DNA of 64,000 nt, taken from NCBI GenBank assembly GCA_025352145.1, contig JANXTY010000030.1, forward strand, positions 62,001-126,000, in the 5' to 3' direction. The notes under the pieces are model-generated. The model saw only the letters and a program-made list of their open reading frames with translations. It did no database searches and was not told the DNA's origin. This document shows positions 1-11,500 of the stretch, one piece after another (the stretch's first letter is position 1; the number at the start of each line of letters is the position of its first letter). Source of the stretch: Oxalobacteraceae bacterium. Lineage in GTDB: Bacteria; Pseudomonadota; Gammaproteobacteria; Burkholderiales; Burkholderiaceae_D. The position numbers and the translations under genes are program-made.

Positions 1-73
1 TGCCACCACGGATATATGGGCGAAGTCAGAAGCATTTTTTCTGCCCCGCCAGCGCATTTTAAAAGGACGAGCA

Positions 74-805
74 ATGGCCCGACAAGCCCGACTAGTGATT
101 CCATCGCATGTGCATCATGTTCTTCAGCGCGGGCATGATGGACAGCGAATCTTCCAGGACGTTGAGGACTACCGCTCTTTTTTAGCTTGGGTCGGTAAAG
201 CCGCCACATTATTTGGTGTGGCCATCCATGCCTATGTACTGATGCCAAATCATGTGCATTTTATGGTGACGCCGATGGATGAGCAAGGACTGGGACGCAT
301 GATGCAGTGGGTAGGTCGTCATTACGTGCCGTACTTCAACCATAAATATGGGAGAACCGGGACGCTTTGGCAGGGTCGCTTTAAAGCGTCGGTTATCGAC
401 GCAGAGCGTTACTTTATAACCTGCTGCCGGTATATTGAAAGCAATCCAAAGCGGTGTGGTCTGGTGGAGGATTTAGTGGAATTTCCCTGGTCGAGTTATG
501 CCCATCATAGAGGCCTCAAATCGGACTTACTTATTCATGATCATCCACTCTATTGGGAGTTGGGTAATACGCCTTTCGAACGGGAGGCAGCCTATAAAGA
601 GTTGATAGAGCAAGAACTTACTGAGGACGAGCTCATGCAGATAGATCATGCGGTGCTGAAGGGTTGGCCGCTTGCATCGTCGGATTTTCAGCGGCAGTTG
701 GAGAAGCAGGTGAATCGAAGAATCGGATTGGCAAAGCGTGGACGTCCTCAAAAAATTGTCGCGAGTGTAGAAGGAGTATCAGAGCATGCGGGATTGAAGC
801 AGTGA
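74..805 (+). CDS. REP-associated tyrosine transposase (RAYT, Y1/HUH family)
   Basis: Single-strand DNA transposase-like protein of 243 residues. The HUH metal-binding pair is visible in PNHVHFMV, and a candidate nucleophilic tyrosine lies downstream in the segment RYFITCCRYIESNP, which is typical of the IS200-like/REP-associated group. The segments GTLWQGRFKAS and FPWSSYAHH are also characteristic of this family. The ATG follows an AAAAGGA ribosome site. RAYTs are usually single-copy, domesticated genes thought to spread REP palindromes rather than a full insertion sequence. No inverted repeats or left/right ends flank it here, in line with that. A REP-like palindrome is present at about 18.3 kb. 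Family call is firm; activity is inferred. Confidence 0.9.
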   Translation: MARQARLVIPSHVHHVLQRGHDGQRIFQDVEDYRSFLAWVGKAATLFGVAIHAYVLMPNHVHFMVTPMDEQGLGRMMQWVGRHYVPYFNHKYGRTGTLWQGRFKASVIDAERYFITCCRYIESNPKRCGLVEDLVEFPWSSYAHHRGLKSDLLIHDHPLYWELGNTPFEREAAYKELIEQELTEDELMQIDHAVLKGWPLASSDFQRQLEKQVNRRIGLAKRGRPQKIVASVEGVSEHAGLKQ

Positions 806-998
806 GGACTTGCTTATGGCGTAAAACCGCTGTGTTGCCCTCTTTCTCCTAAGTGAGCGTCTTTGCTGGGACAGTTCGGCCTATGTCTTGAGCAGGGAAA
901 AGGGGCGGGTATTTCATCATTCGATATTGCTATGTCCCCATTTAAAAATCTTATTTTCAGGTTGAAATATTAATCTACTCCGACCCTAATTATTTTTC

Positions 999-1027
999 TT
1001 GAGTATTCTTGCCGGCTGCACTATGCT
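999..1027 (+). promoter_or_regulatory. Putative sigma-70 promoter of gltBD
   Basis: A -35 like TTGAGT (999-1004) and a -10 like TATGCT (1022-1027) are separated by exactly 17 bases and lie 36 bases before the gltB start codon. Each hexamer matches four of six consensus bases. The gltB ribosome site GGAG is at about 1052. The rest of the 258-base gap after the transposase gene is AT-rich and shows no other gene. Confidence 0.5.
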
Positions 1028-1063
1028 GCTTTTTCTATCTCACCAAAGTAGTGGAGAACGCTC

Positions 1064-4000
1064 ATGCTTGCTCAAGGAATGTACGATCCGTCTAATGAAC
1101 ATGATGCCTGCGGCGTCGGTTTTATCGCCCATATTAAAGGCCAAAAAAGTCATTCCATTGTTGAACAGGGCCTGATGATCTTGAAGAATCTGGATCATCG
1201 AGGTGCGGTCGGCGCCGATAAACTGATGGGGGATGGCGCTGGTATCTTGATTCAGGTGCCGGATCAGTTTTATCGGGAAGAGATGGCCCGGCAAGGCGTG
1301 GACCTTCCGCCGCCGGGCGAGTATGGCGTCGGCATGGTGTTTCTCCCGCAGGAAAATGCCTCCCGCATCGCGTGTGAGCAAGAAATCGAGCGCGCGGTGC
1401 GTGCTGAAGGTCAAGTCGTACTCGGCTGGCGCAACGTCGCTATCGATGCCGACATGCCGATGTCCCCCATCGTGCGGGCAAGAGAGCCGGTCATTCGCCA
1501 GATATTTATCGGTCGCGGTCAAGACATCATGGTGACCGACGCGCTCGAGCGCAAATTGTATGTGATCCGAAAATCGTCCGGTCATGCGATTCAGGCGTTG
1601 AACCTGATTCACGGCCAGGAATTCTTCGTGCCGTCAATGTCTGCACGCACCGTGGTCTATAAAGGTTTGCTGCTGGCCGACCAAGTTGGCGTCTACTACA
1701 AAGACCTGCAAGACCCGCGTTGCATCTCGGCACTGGCATTGGTGCATCAACGTTTTTCCACCAACACTTTCCCTGAATGGCCGCTGGCTCATCCTTATCG
1801 CCTAGTGGCGCATAACGGCGAAATCAATACCGTCAAAGGCAATTTCAACTGGATGCGCGCACGTGAAGGCATCATGAAATCGGCTGTGCTGGGCGAAGAT
1901 TTGCAGAAATTATTTCCCCTCATTTATGAGGGACAGTCAGACACAGCATGTTTCGACAACGCGCTTGAATTGTTGTTGATGGCAGGCTACCCCATCGCCC
2001 AGGCAATGATGATGATGATTCCTGAGGCTTGGGAAAATCACACCACGATGGACGATAACCGCCGCGCTTTTTATGAGTATCACGCGGCGATGATGGAACC
2101 GTGGGACGGGCCTGCCGCGATGGCGTTTACCGACGGTCGTCACATTGGCGGTACGCTGGATCGCAATGGGTTGCGTCCGGCGCGTTATATCGTCACGGAT
2201 GATGATTTCGTCGTGATGGCATCGGAGTCCGGTGTGTTGCCGATTCCTGAATCGAAGATCATCCAAAAATGGCGTTTGCAACCGGGAAAAATGTTCCTGA
2301 TCGATCTGGAAGCAGGCCGCATCATCGACGACAAAGAACTGAAAGACACCTATGCCAATGCCAAGCCTTACAAGGCATGGATTAACTCGGTGCGTATTAA
2401 GCTAGATGAAATCAAGCTCGATGAAATCAAGGCGCAAGCTGCCGAAGAAAAAAACGCAACACCACTCCTCGACCGTCAGCAGGCATTCGGCTATACCCAG
2501 GAAGATCTCAAGTTCTTGATGGCGCCGATGGCGCTGGCAGGCGAGGAGGCGGTGGGATCGATGGGCAACGATTCTCCGTTGGCGGTGATGTCTAACAAGC
2601 TCAAGCCGCTTTACAACTATTTCAAGCAATTGTTTGCGCAAGTGACCAATCCGCCGATTGATCCGATTCGCGAAGCGATGGTGATGTCGCTGGTGTCGTT
2701 TGTCGGCCCTAAGCCCAATTTGCTGGATACGAACAACATCAATCCGCCGATGCGTCTGGAAGTATCGCAACCCGTGCTGAACTTTGCCGACATGGCCCGG
2801 TTACGCAATATCAGCGCACTCACCGGCGGCAAGTTCAAATCATATGAACTAAATATCTGCTACCCGGTTGTGTGGGGTAAAGAAGGCGTTGAGGCGCGCA
2901 TCGCTTCGCTGTGCGCCGAAGCGGTGGACGCTATCAAATCCGGTCACAATATTATTATCGTTTCCGATCGCAAAATAGATGCGGCTCATGTGGCGATACC
3001 GGCCTTGTTAGCGACCTCATCAATCCATCAACATCTAGTGAGCAAGGGGCTGCGTGCTTCAACCGGGCTCGTCGTAGAAACCGGATCAGCGCGGGAGACG
3101 CATCATTTTGCGTTGTTGGCCGGTTTCGGCGCCGAAGCCGTACACCCTTATTTGGCTATGGAAACATTGGCTAGCATGGCCCACGGATTGAGTGGCGATT
3201 TGTCTCCAGAAAAAGCCGTCTATAACTACACCAAAGCCATCGGTAAAGGCCTGATGAAAGTCATGTCGAAGATGGGTATTTCGACCTACATGTCCTATTG
3301 CGGCGCACAGATTTTTGAAGCCATTGGCTTGAACAAATCCTTGATCGATAAATATTTCAAAGGCACAGCATCGAACGTTGAAGGCATCGGTGTTTTTGAA
3401 GTGGCTGAAGAAGCTTTGCGCTTGCATAAACTCGCATTCGGCAATGACCCCTTATTAGAAAATGCGCTCGACGCCGGTGGCGAATATGCCTTCCGTATTC
3501 GCGGTGAAGAACATATGTGGACGCCAGACGCGGTGGCTAAATTACAGCATTCCACACGCTCCAATAATTTTAGCTCCTACAAAGAGTATGCCCAGATCAT
3601 CAACGATCAAAGCAAGCGCCACATGACGTTGCGTGGCTTGTTTGAGTTTAAGCTCGACCCAAGCAAAGCGATCCCATTGGAGCAGGTAGAGCCTGCAAAA
3701 GAAATCGTCAAACGATTTGCGACTGGTGCAATGTCGCTTGGTTCGATCAGCACCGAAGCGCATGCAACCCTGGCTATTGCAATGAATCGGATGGGTGGCA
3801 AGTCCAATACCGGTGAAGGCGGCGAAGATTCAAGTCGTTATGTGAATGAATTGAAGGGTATTCCTATCAAAAAAGGAGAGACTTTAGCCTCCATAGTGGG
3901 CCGTGATCAGGTCGAAGTAGATATTCCTTTGCTCGATGGCGACTCCCTGCGTTCACGCATTAAACAGGTCGCTTCCGGTCGCTTCGGTGTGACTGCGGAA

Positions 4001-5767
4001 TATCTCAATTCCGCCGACCAGATTCAGATCAAAATGGCGCAAGGCGCCAAGCCCGGCGAAGGGGGGCAACTGCCGGGCAGCAAGGTATCCGAATACATTG
4101 CCAAAGTACGTTTCTCGGTACCGGGCGTAGGCCTGATTTCGCCGCCGCCGCATCACGATATTTATTCGATCGAAGATTTGGCGCAACTGATTCATGACTT
4201 GAAAAACGCTAATCCGCGCGCATCGATTTCTGTCAAATTGGTATCTGAAGTGGGTGTCGGCACTATCGCCGCTGGTGTGACCAAAGCGAAGTCCGACCAT
4301 ATCGTTATTGCCGGACATGACGGCGGCACTGGCGCTTCGCCTTTGTCGTCGCTCAAACATACTGGTACGCCTTGGGAATTAGGTCTGTCAGAAACCCAAC
4401 AAACATTAGTCTTGAACGGCTTGCGAGGACGTGTCCGGGTGCAGGCCGATGGTCAGATGAAAACCGGGCGCGATGTAGTGATCGCTGCGATGCTCGGTGC
4501 TGACGAGATTGGTTTTTCCACCGCACCGTTGGTGGCCGAAGGCTGCATCATGATGCGCAAATGCCACCTTAATACATGTCCCGTCGGTGTCGCAACCCAA
4601 GACCCTGTTCTGCGTGCCAAGTTCACCGGCAAGCCGGAATACGTCGTCAACTATTTCTTCTTCGTGGCCGAAGAGGCGCGGCAATTGATGGCGCAATTAG
4701 GCATCCGTACTTTTGATGAATTGATCGGTCGGGTTGACCTGCTCGATAAGTCGAAAGCGGTTTCGCATTGGAAAGCCAAAGGTCTGGATTTCTCCCGCAT
4801 TTTTTATCAGCCGGAAGTGAGTCACCAGATGTCAGTACGTCATGTGGAAATGCAAGATCACGGTCTTGAAAAAGCGCTCGATAACAAGCTGATTTCCCAA
4901 GCCAAAGCAGCACTGGAAAAAGGCGAAAAAGTTTCTTTTATTTCTCCCGTGAAAAATGTCAATCGTACCGTCGGTACCATGCTTTCAGGCGAAGTTGCGC
5001 AAAAATACGGTCATGCCGGTTTGCCGGACGATACGATTCATATCCAGTTACAAGGGACAGCGGGTCAGTCGGCCGGGGCATTCCTGGCGCACGGCATCAC
5101 GCTCGATCTGGTGGGCGAAGGCAATGACTACGTTGGCAAAGGCTTGTCGGGAGGGCGCATCATCGTGCGCCCGAATACTGAATTCCGTGGATGGGCGGTA
5201 GACAACATCATCATTGGCAACACCGTGTTATATGGCGCGATTTCGGGCGAGGCATTTTTCAACGGCGTCGCAGGCGAACGTTTTGCGGTGCGTAATTCTG
5301 GGGCGACAGCAGTGGTCGAGGGAACCGGTGATCATGGTTGCGAATACATGACCGGTGGCACCGTAGTCGTGCTAGGTACCACGGGCCGGAATTTCGCTGC
5401 AGGTATGTCGGGCGGTATCGCTTACGTGTATGATCCAGACGGCCAATTCGAGCGGCGTTGCAATACATCGATGGCAACGTTGGAGCCAGTCATGATCGCA
5501 GCAGAGCAGCAAGCCAAGGTAGATTCGTCCGTTTGGCATAGCCAGACTCGTGGCGGTGACGGGGAGCTCGACGAAGTGATACTCAAGCGTTTGATCGAGC
5601 GCCACTTCAAGTACACCGGTAGCACGCGCGCGCGCAATTTACTGGACGATTGGGTGACCAGTTGCGGCAAGTTTGTCAAAGTGTTTCCTGGCGAATACAG
5701 GCGTGCATTGGGTGAGATGGCTGCGGCCAAACGGCTCGCCAAAGACCAGGAAAAAGTCGCCGCATAA
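1064..5767 (+). CDS. gltB: Glutamate synthase (NADPH) large subunit
   Basis: Converts 2-oxoglutarate plus glutamine-derived ammonia to glutamate in the cytoplasm, together with GltD. The protein has 1567 residues, the normal length for bacterial GltB. A 15-residue propeptide precedes Cys16 in the context HDACGVGF, the expected N-terminal glutaminase nucleophile. The FMN-binding synthase domain follows, with a Cys-x5-Cys-x4-Cys 3Fe-4S motif at Cys1161, Cys1167 and Cys1172, and a C-terminal beta-helix rich in glycine. The start is supported by GTGGAG upstream. An in-frame duplication, [10 protein letters not shown], lies near residue 447, in the linker after the glutaminase domain. It forms an operon with gltD, 91 bases downstream. 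Confidence 0.98.
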   Translation: MLAQGMYDPSNEHDACGVGFIAHIKGQKSHSIVEQGLMILKNLDHRGAVGADKLMGDGAGILIQVPDQFYREEMARQGVDLPPPGEYGVGMVFLPQENASRIACEQEIERAVRAEGQVVLGWRNVAIDADMPMSPIVRAREPVIRQIFIGRGQDIMVTDALERKLYVIRKSSGHAIQALNLIHGQEFFVPSMSARTVVYKGLLLADQVGVYYKDLQDPRCISALALVHQRFSTNTFPEWPLAHPYRLVAHNGEINTVKGNFNWMRAREGIMKSAVLGEDLQKLFPLIYEGQSDTACFDNALELLLMAGYPIAQAMMMMIPEAWENHTTMDDNRRAFYEYHAAMMEPWDGPAAMAFTDGRHIGGTLDRNGLRPARYIVTDDDFVVMASESGVLPIPESKIIQKWRLQPGKMFLIDLEAGRIIDDKELKDTYANAKPYKAWINSVRIKLDEIKLDEIKAQAAEEKNATPLLDRQQAFGYTQEDLKFLMAPMALAGEEAVGSMGNDSPLAVMSNKLKPLYNYFKQLFAQVTNPPIDPIREAMVMSLVSFVGPKPNLLDTNNINPPMRLEVSQPVLNFADMARLRNISALTGGKFKSYELNICYPVVWGKEGVEARIASLCAEAVDAIKSGHNIIIVSDRKIDAAHVAIPALLATSSIHQHLVSKGLRASTGLVVETGSARETHHFALLAGFGAEAVHPYLAMETLASMAHGLSGDLSPEKAVYNYTKAIGKGLMKVMSKMGISTYMSYCGAQIFEAIGLNKSLIDKYFKGTASNVEGIGVFEVAEEALRLHKLAFGNDPLLENALDAGGEYAFRIRGEEHMWTPDAVAKLQHSTRSNNFSSYKEYAQIINDQSKRHMTLRGLFEFKLDPSKAIPLEQVEPAKEIVKRFATGAMSLGSISTEAHATLAIAMNRMGGKSNTGEGGEDSSRYVNELKGIPIKKGETLASIVGRDQVEVDIPLLDGDSLRSRIKQVASGRFGVTAEYLNSADQIQIKMAQGAKPGEGGQLPGSKVSEYIAKVRFSVPGVGLISPPPHHDIYSIEDLAQLIHDLKNANPRASISVKLVSEVGVGTIAAGVTKAKSDHIVIAGHDGGTGASPLSSLKHTGTPWELGLSETQQTLVLNGLRGRVRVQADGQMKTGRDVVIAAMLGADEIGFSTAPLVAEGCIMMRKCHLNTCPVGVATQDPVLRAKFTGKPEYVVNYFFFVAEEARQLMAQLGIRTFDELIGRVDLLDKSKAVSHWKAKGLDFSRIFYQPEVSHQMSVRHVEMQDHGLEKALDNKLISQAKAALEKGEKVSFISPVKNVNRTVGTMLSGEVAQKYGHAGLPDDTIHIQLQGTAGQSAGAFLAHGITLDLVGEGNDYVGKGLSGGRIIVRPNTEFRGWAVDNIIIGNTVLYGAISGEAFFNGVAGERFAVRNSGATAVVEGTGDHGCEYMTGGTVVVLGTTGRNFAAGMSGGIAYVYDPDGQFERRCNTSMATLEPVMIAAEQQAKVDSSVWHSQTRGGDGELDEVILKRLIERHFKYTGSTRARNLLDDWVTSCGKFVKVFPGEYRRALGEMAAAKRLAKDQEKVAA

Positions 5768-5858
5768 TTTCTGCCACGGTCCCAATATCGCAATATAGAC
5801 TGCACCACAAACCCTCCTTCGCGATGAAAGAGGGTGTTAGAAAATACAGAGGGAAATA

Positions 5859-7322
5859 ATGGGTAAGATTACCGGTTTCATGGAATTCAAGCGTCAGGAA
5901 GAAGCTTATTTGCCACCTGCTTCGCGCGTAAAAAATTATAAAGAATTCGTTTTGCGCCTGACTGACGATGAAGTCAAAGTACAAGGCGCACGTTGCATGG
6001 ATTGCGGTATTCCGTTTTGTAACAACGGCTGCCCGGTGAATAACATCATTCCCGATTGGAACGATCTGGTCTACGACGGTGAGTACCGCGCTGCGCTTGA
6101 CGTGCTGCATTCGACTAACAACTTCCCCGAATTTACCGGCCGTATTTGCCCTGCACCGTGCGAGTCTGCCTGTACGTTAGGGATCGGCAGCGATCCAGTC
6201 GGCATTAAATCGATTGAGCATTTCATCATCGATAAAGGCTGGGAAAATGGCTGGGTCACGCCGCAAATTTCTGCTACAAAAACGGGCAAAAAGGTTGCCG
6301 TAGTCGGTTCCGGCCCAGCCGGTCTGGCTGCCGCCCAACAGTTGGCACGCGCTGGTCACGACGTGACCGTGTTCGAGAAAAGCGATCGCATTGGCGGCTT
6401 GTTGCGCTATGGTATTCCCGATTTCAAAATGGAAAAATCGCATATCGACCGCCGCATCGAGCAGATGAAAGCGGAAGGCGTTGTGTTCCGTACCAGTGTA
6501 CTGATTGGCACCGATTTCCCTGCCAGTGTCAACAACTGGTCGAAAGAAACGATTGCGCCTGCAGCCTTGGAAAAAGAATTCGATGCCGTCGTCATCGCCG
6601 GCGGCGCAGAATTGCCGCGCGATCTTCCAGTACCGGGACGTGAACTACAAGGCGTGTATTTTGCGATGGATTTCCTTCCCCTGCAAAACAAAGTCAATGC
6701 GGGCGACAAATTAAAAGACCAAATCAAAGCGACCGGCAAACACGTGGTCGTGATCGGAGGGGGCGATACCGGCTCCGATTGCGTTGGCACCTCCAATCGC
6801 CACGGCGCGGCCAGCATTGCGCAATTTGAACTGATGCCGCAACCCCCTGAGAAAGAAAATAAGCCATTGGTGTGGCCATACTGGCCGACCAAATTGCGTA
6901 CTTCTTCATCGCATGACGAAGGCTGCGAACGCGATTGGGCGGTCGCCACCAAGCGCTTTGAAGGCAAGGATGGCAAGGTGGAAAAATTGATCGCCTGTCG
7001 GGTCGAATGGCAGGACGGAAAGATGCAGGAAATGCCTAACTCCGAGTTCGAGATGAAGGCCGATTTAGTATTTCTAGCGATGGGTTTCCTGTTCCCGGTG
7101 CAGCAGGTGCTGGATGCGTTTGGTGTGGAAAAAGACGCGCGTGGCAACGCCAAAGCAACGACTGACGGCGAAGGCTGCTACAAAACTTCCGCAGCCAAAG
7201 TATTCGCCGCAGGCGATATGCGTCGTGGGCAATCGCTGGTGGTGTGGGCGATCCGAGAAGGGCGTCAGTGCGCACGCGCGGTGGATGAATTCTTGATGGG
7301 AAGCTCGGTATTGCCGCGCTGA
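5859..7322 (+). CDS. gltD: Glutamate synthase small subunit
   Basis: The NADPH-oxidising, FAD-containing partner of GltB; it passes electrons through iron-sulfur clusters to the FMN site. The 487 residues include N-terminal cysteine motifs [14 protein letters not shown] and CPAPCESAC for 4Fe-4S clusters, a first dinucleotide fold [14 protein letters not shown] for FAD, and a second, [13 protein letters not shown], for NADPH. The C-terminal [16 protein letters not shown] is the usual FAD-binding end of this family. The start codon follows GAGGGAAATA. It is the last gene of the gltBD unit, with a clear terminator behind it. Confidence 0.98.
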   Translation: MGKITGFMEFKRQEEAYLPPASRVKNYKEFVLRLTDDEVKVQGARCMDCGIPFCNNGCPVNNIIPDWNDLVYDGEYRAALDVLHSTNNFPEFTGRICPAPCESACTLGIGSDPVGIKSIEHFIIDKGWENGWVTPQISATKTGKKVAVVGSGPAGLAAAQQLARAGHDVTVFEKSDRIGGLLRYGIPDFKMEKSHIDRRIEQMKAEGVVFRTSVLIGTDFPASVNNWSKETIAPAALEKEFDAVVIAGGAELPRDLPVPGRELQGVYFAMDFLPLQNKVNAGDKLKDQIKATGKHVVVIGGGDTGSDCVGTSNRHGAASIAQFELMPQPPEKENKPLVWPYWPTKLRTSSSHDEGCERDWAVATKRFEGKDGKVEKLIACRVEWQDGKMQEMPNSEFEMKADLVFLAMGFLFPVQQVLDAFGVEKDARGNAKATTDGEGCYKTSAAKVFAAGDMRRGQSLVVWAIREGRQCARAVDEFLMGSSVLPR

Positions 7323-7340
7323 TTTTGTCTCAGGGTACGT

Positions 7341-7380
7341 AAAAAAACAAACGCTCATCATTTTGATGGGCGTTTTTTTA
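7341..7380 (+). terminator. Rho-independent terminator after gltD
   Basis: A 10-bp stem (ACGCTCATCA with TGATGGGCGT, one G-T pair) at 7351-7372 is followed by seven T residues. It lies 18 bases after the gltD stop codon. A run of seven A residues before the stem would also allow weak termination in reverse. Confidence 0.88.
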
Positions 7381-7525
7381 TGGGTGATGTGGAGTAGTGC
7401 AATTCCCTTCCATTTCATCTTGCGCCAGCCAACAACTTAAAAAGTGTAACAAATACTTTCTTTTCTGTTTGTCAGTTTTTTATAGATGATAAACTCCCGC
7501 GATCATCTTCCACAGGAATACTTTT

Positions 7526-8485
7526 ATGCCAATAACAAGAACTTTATCGATAATGGTAGCCATATTGTCGCTTTCATCTTCCGCCTGCGGGGAGGAAAAC
7601 AAGCCTGTGTCGGTGCCAACGGCGCCATCCATCCTGCCAGGCAAGGGACTGATTCAGCATGATTTCTTTTATGCCGGCGAGGCCAAGACGCGGGATATGT
7701 ATATCGTGCGTGGAGGAAAAATTGTTTGGTCGTACCATGATCCAGAAGGCAGAGGAGAAATCAGTGATGCGTCCTTGCTGCCTAATGGCAATGTACTCTT
7801 GGCGCATCAGTTTCGTGTGGCACTGATTACTCCAGAAAAAAAAGTAGTGTGGGAGTATATGGCCCCGCCAAAAACAGAAATTCATACGGCGCAGATGATG
7901 TCTAAAGACCGTGTTTTTTTCATACAAAACGGCAACCCTGCCAAGCTTATGATGGTGAACGTGGCGACAGGTAACATCGACAAAGAATTTATCCTGCCAG
8001 TCGGTAATCCCTTGAGCACGCATGGCCAATTTCGTCATGCGCGTTACACCACAGCGGGGACGTTTCTGGTAGCTCACATGGACATGAAAAAAGTAAGTGA
8101 ATACGACATATCGGGTAAGCAAATTTGGTCCTTTGATGTCGGCGCTACACCCTGGTCGGCTGAGCGTTTGAAGAATGGTAATACGCTCATTACCGGAACC
8201 CAATTCACCCGCGAGGTCAATGCGCTTGGCGAAACCGTGTGGGAGCTTACGGCGAGCGATGTGGCTGGTTATAAATTTGATTCCAGGCAGATCGCCACAC
8301 GGCTACCCAATGGCAATACGCTGATCAATAATTGGGTGAATCAATGGAGCGATAAATTTGATAGCACGACGGTACCGGTGCAAGCGCTGGAAGTGACGCC
8401 TGATAAAAAAATAGTATGGGCCTTACGCGCTTGGGATGAACCTGCCAATCTAGGCCCGGCAACGACGATTCAATTGCTCGACTAA
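7526..8485 (+). CDS. Secreted beta-propeller protein, PQQ/arylsulfotransferase-like repeats
   Basis: A 319-residue exported protein. The N-terminus has a short charged start, a hydrophobic stretch and SSSACGEE, which may be a non-canonical lipoprotein or signal peptidase site. The rest consists of repeating beta-propeller blades marked by LPNGNVLLAHQ, KNGNTLITGTQ and LPNGNTLINN, with tryptophans in KIVWSY, KVVWEY, QIWSF, TVWEL and KIVWAL. Such blades occur in arylsulfotransferase-like and PQQ-like repeat proteins. No enzymatic residues are recognisable, so a binding or scaffold role is as likely as catalysis. It lies 51 bases upstream of the GH2 gene and is probably co-transcribed with it. 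RBS AGGAA precedes the ATG. Confidence 0.75.
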   Translation: MPITRTLSIMVAILSLSSSACGEENKPVSVPTAPSILPGKGLIQHDFFYAGEAKTRDMYIVRGGKIVWSYHDPEGRGEISDASLLPNGNVLLAHQFRVALITPEKKVVWEYMAPPKTEIHTAQMMSKDRVFFIQNGNPAKLMMVNVATGNIDKEFILPVGNPLSTHGQFRHARYTTAGTFLVAHMDMKKVSEYDISGKQIWSFDVGATPWSAERLKNGNTLITGTQFTREVNALGETVWELTASDVAGYKFDSRQIATRLPNGNTLINNWVNQWSDKFDSTTVPVQALEVTPDKKIVWALRAWDEPANLGPATTIQLLD

Positions 8486-8536
8486 TACTGCCTGCCACGT
8501 CATTACTTTATCGAACTCTTACGGGACCAGACTGAT

Positions 8537-11500
8537 ATGCGTTTCTTTTCCACCCCCTTGTTTGTCCGTTTCTCGCCTCATTTTGTGCGTACAGTTTTTG
8601 CACTATCGCTTGTTTTCTCGGGGGGGGCTCTTTTCGCTGCGACTCCGCAAACTGAACGCCAGTATCTCAGTGGTCACGGACCAAAAGATGCTGTGCCGTG
8701 GGAGTTTTCTGTCACCGGCGGACGACGTGCCGGGGAGTGGACCACTATTCCGGTGCCCTCGAATTGGGAGCAGCATGGTTTTGGCGGGTATGACTATGGA
8801 GAGGGTGCCCCTAAACGTTTTAATGAACATGGATTGTATCGTTTTCATTTTTCTGTGCCTAAGGCCTGGCAGGGGCGGGCGATTCGGATTGTTTTTGAAG
8901 GAGCGATGACAGACGCTACCGTCAAAGTGAATGGTGTCTCTGCCGGGCCGACACATGTGGGTGCCTTCTATCGTTTTTCTTACGATGTCACCTCGATCGT
9001 GAAGCTGGGTGATTCGCCCGACAATGTAGTCGAAGTGGATGTGGCAAAAGTGTCTGCCAATGCACGCACCGAGGCTGCCGAACGTCAGGCAGATTACTGG
9101 GTTTTTGGTGGGATCTTTCGTCCGGTGTGGTTAGAAGCCGCACCGATGCAGTCGATTGAGCATACCGCTATCGATGCACGGGCCGACGGCACTTTTTCTG
9201 CGGAGGTTACGCTGACTGCAGCGCCGGAAGGCGGCCGTGTTGAGGCGCAGATTCTCTCTGCGAATGGTCAACCTGTCGGCGCCCCTTTTTCTACGGAGAT
9301 CTCTGGGGATCGTAGCCTCCCGGTCAAATTGAATACAAAAATTCCTGCACCTTTATTGTGGACGGCGGAGACGCCGCATCTTTACAAAGTAGAACTAACC
9401 TTGCGAAAAGGTGATGCGCTGTTGCACACGGCGAGCGAGCGTTTCGGTTTTCGTACCTTTGAAGTGCGCAAGGGCGAAGGATTTTTTCTCAATGGCAAAC
9501 GTATTCTGCTCAAGGGCGTGAATCGCCATAGCTTCCGTCCAGACACGGCGCGTGCATTGAATCGCGAAGATAGTTATGAAGATGCGCGACTGATCAAAGA
9601 AATGAATATGAACACGGCGCGCATGTCGCATTATCCGCCGGATGAAGCTTTCCTCGAAGCTGCCGATGAACTTGGTTTATATGTACTCGATGAACTCAGC
9701 GGCTGGCATCACTCGCATGACACAGAAGTTGGCCGCCGTCTTGTCCACGACATGGTGGTACGGGATGTCAACCACCCGAGCATTTTGTTCTGGGATAACG
9801 GTAATGAAGGTGGTTGGAATCGTGAGCTCGATGGCGATTTTGCTCTTCACGATCCACAACATCGTCATGTATTACATCCGTGGGAACTTCACGACAATGT
9901 CGATACCAAACACTATCCTAAGTTTGATGATCTGGTTAAGCGTTTGCAAGGCCCGCACATCCTCATGCCGACTGAGTTTATTCATGCGCTGTACGATGGC
10001 GGTGGCGGCGCAGGTTTGGCCGATTATTGGAAAGAAATTTCGACTTCGCCATTTGGCGGTGGCGGCATTATCTGGGTTTTTGCAGATGAGGGAATCGTTC
10101 GTACCGATCAGGGCGGTCGCGTCGATGTATATAGCACCTATGCCCCCGATGGGTTAGTCGGTCCGCGCCATGAGAAGGAGGGCAGTTTTTATACCGTGCG
10201 TCAGGTATGGTCGCCGATACAGATTGCTGCGCCGGTATTGGATGCGCATTTCGATGGCAGGCTCACGGTGAATAATCGCTACGATTTTAATTCGCTTTCC
10301 ACTTGCGGTTTTACGTGGCAACTGGTGCGGTATCGGGACCCAGGCGATAAAAATACGGCCCCTATCATCCTTTCTGAAGGGCGTGTTTCTGGTCCTGAAA
10401 TAGCGCCCAATGCGAGCGGCCAGCTTGATCTGGCATTGCCGAAAGCATGGCGTCAAAAAAAGGCCGACGCACTTGTAGTAACCGCTTACGGCCCTGATAA
10501 AAAGGCGGTCTGGACATGGAGTTGGGCCGCCCCGACCTTGTCGCAACGTTTGGCTGAGTCAGTGCGAATGACGAAAGCGGCTGCGCCCACAGTACAGAAA
10601 ACGGATGGCGAGGTTCGTCTCATTGCAGGCAATGTGACGGCAAGTTTTGATGCGGCCACTGGATTGATTCGTAGTTTGCGTCACGGCGATAAAACTTCAG
10701 CGTTGACCAATGGTCCGCGTTTGGTTTTTGCCCGCCCTGGTTCTGCGGGTCCGGTCGAGTGGTTACCCTTCGCAGAAGAAGCCGGGGCGACACAGACGCG
10801 TCGTCTCGCCGCTCCACACTTGGCTAATACGATCGAGATTGAGCTGGCCTTTGATAAGGCAATTCACTATGCAGGATTTAAACTGGAGATATCGTCCGAC
10901 GGTCAGTCATGGAAAACGATTTTCGATGGAACGCGGCGTGCTATTGATGGCAAGGGATATCAGTTCCCTCCACAGCAGGTACTGGCTGTCCGGCTATCCA
11001 ATCTGCACAACGCTGAAGGGCAAGAAATTGCTTTGAAATCGCTGCGTCTGGGTTATGCCGCCGCACGTTTTCCTCTATCCTCTCCTGTTCCTGCCGTTAT
11101 CACTACTGGTGTGGATACAGATAAAAAAACGGGTGAATCGATTGCTTGGTTGGAAGCGGTCGCTAGCAATGGTATGGGCAATGGCGCCCTCACTGGCTCT
11201 GGCCTAGATCGCCATCGTTGGTCGTTGCGTAGCGACGGCACCTTGAAGCTTGATTATCAATATTCTCTGGATGGTACGTTCGTGTATCACGGCATCACTT
11301 TCGATCATCCAGAGGCTGAGATGAAGTCTTTGCGTTGGTTGGGTGAAGGCCCTTATCGCGTTTGGCAGAATCGATTGCAAGGCACGTGGCTGGGCGTTCA
11401 TGAAATTGCGCGAAATGAAATTCAGCCAGGAGATTCGTGGGGCTATCCCGAATTGCAAGGTTTTTTTGCCGGTTTGCGCTGGGCTCGCCTGGAGACCAAT

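Noticed and set aside
7526-8485. PQQ-dependent dehydrogenase
   Set aside because: Blade motifs are similar, but the protein is half the usual length and lacks recognisable PQQ- and calcium-binding residues.
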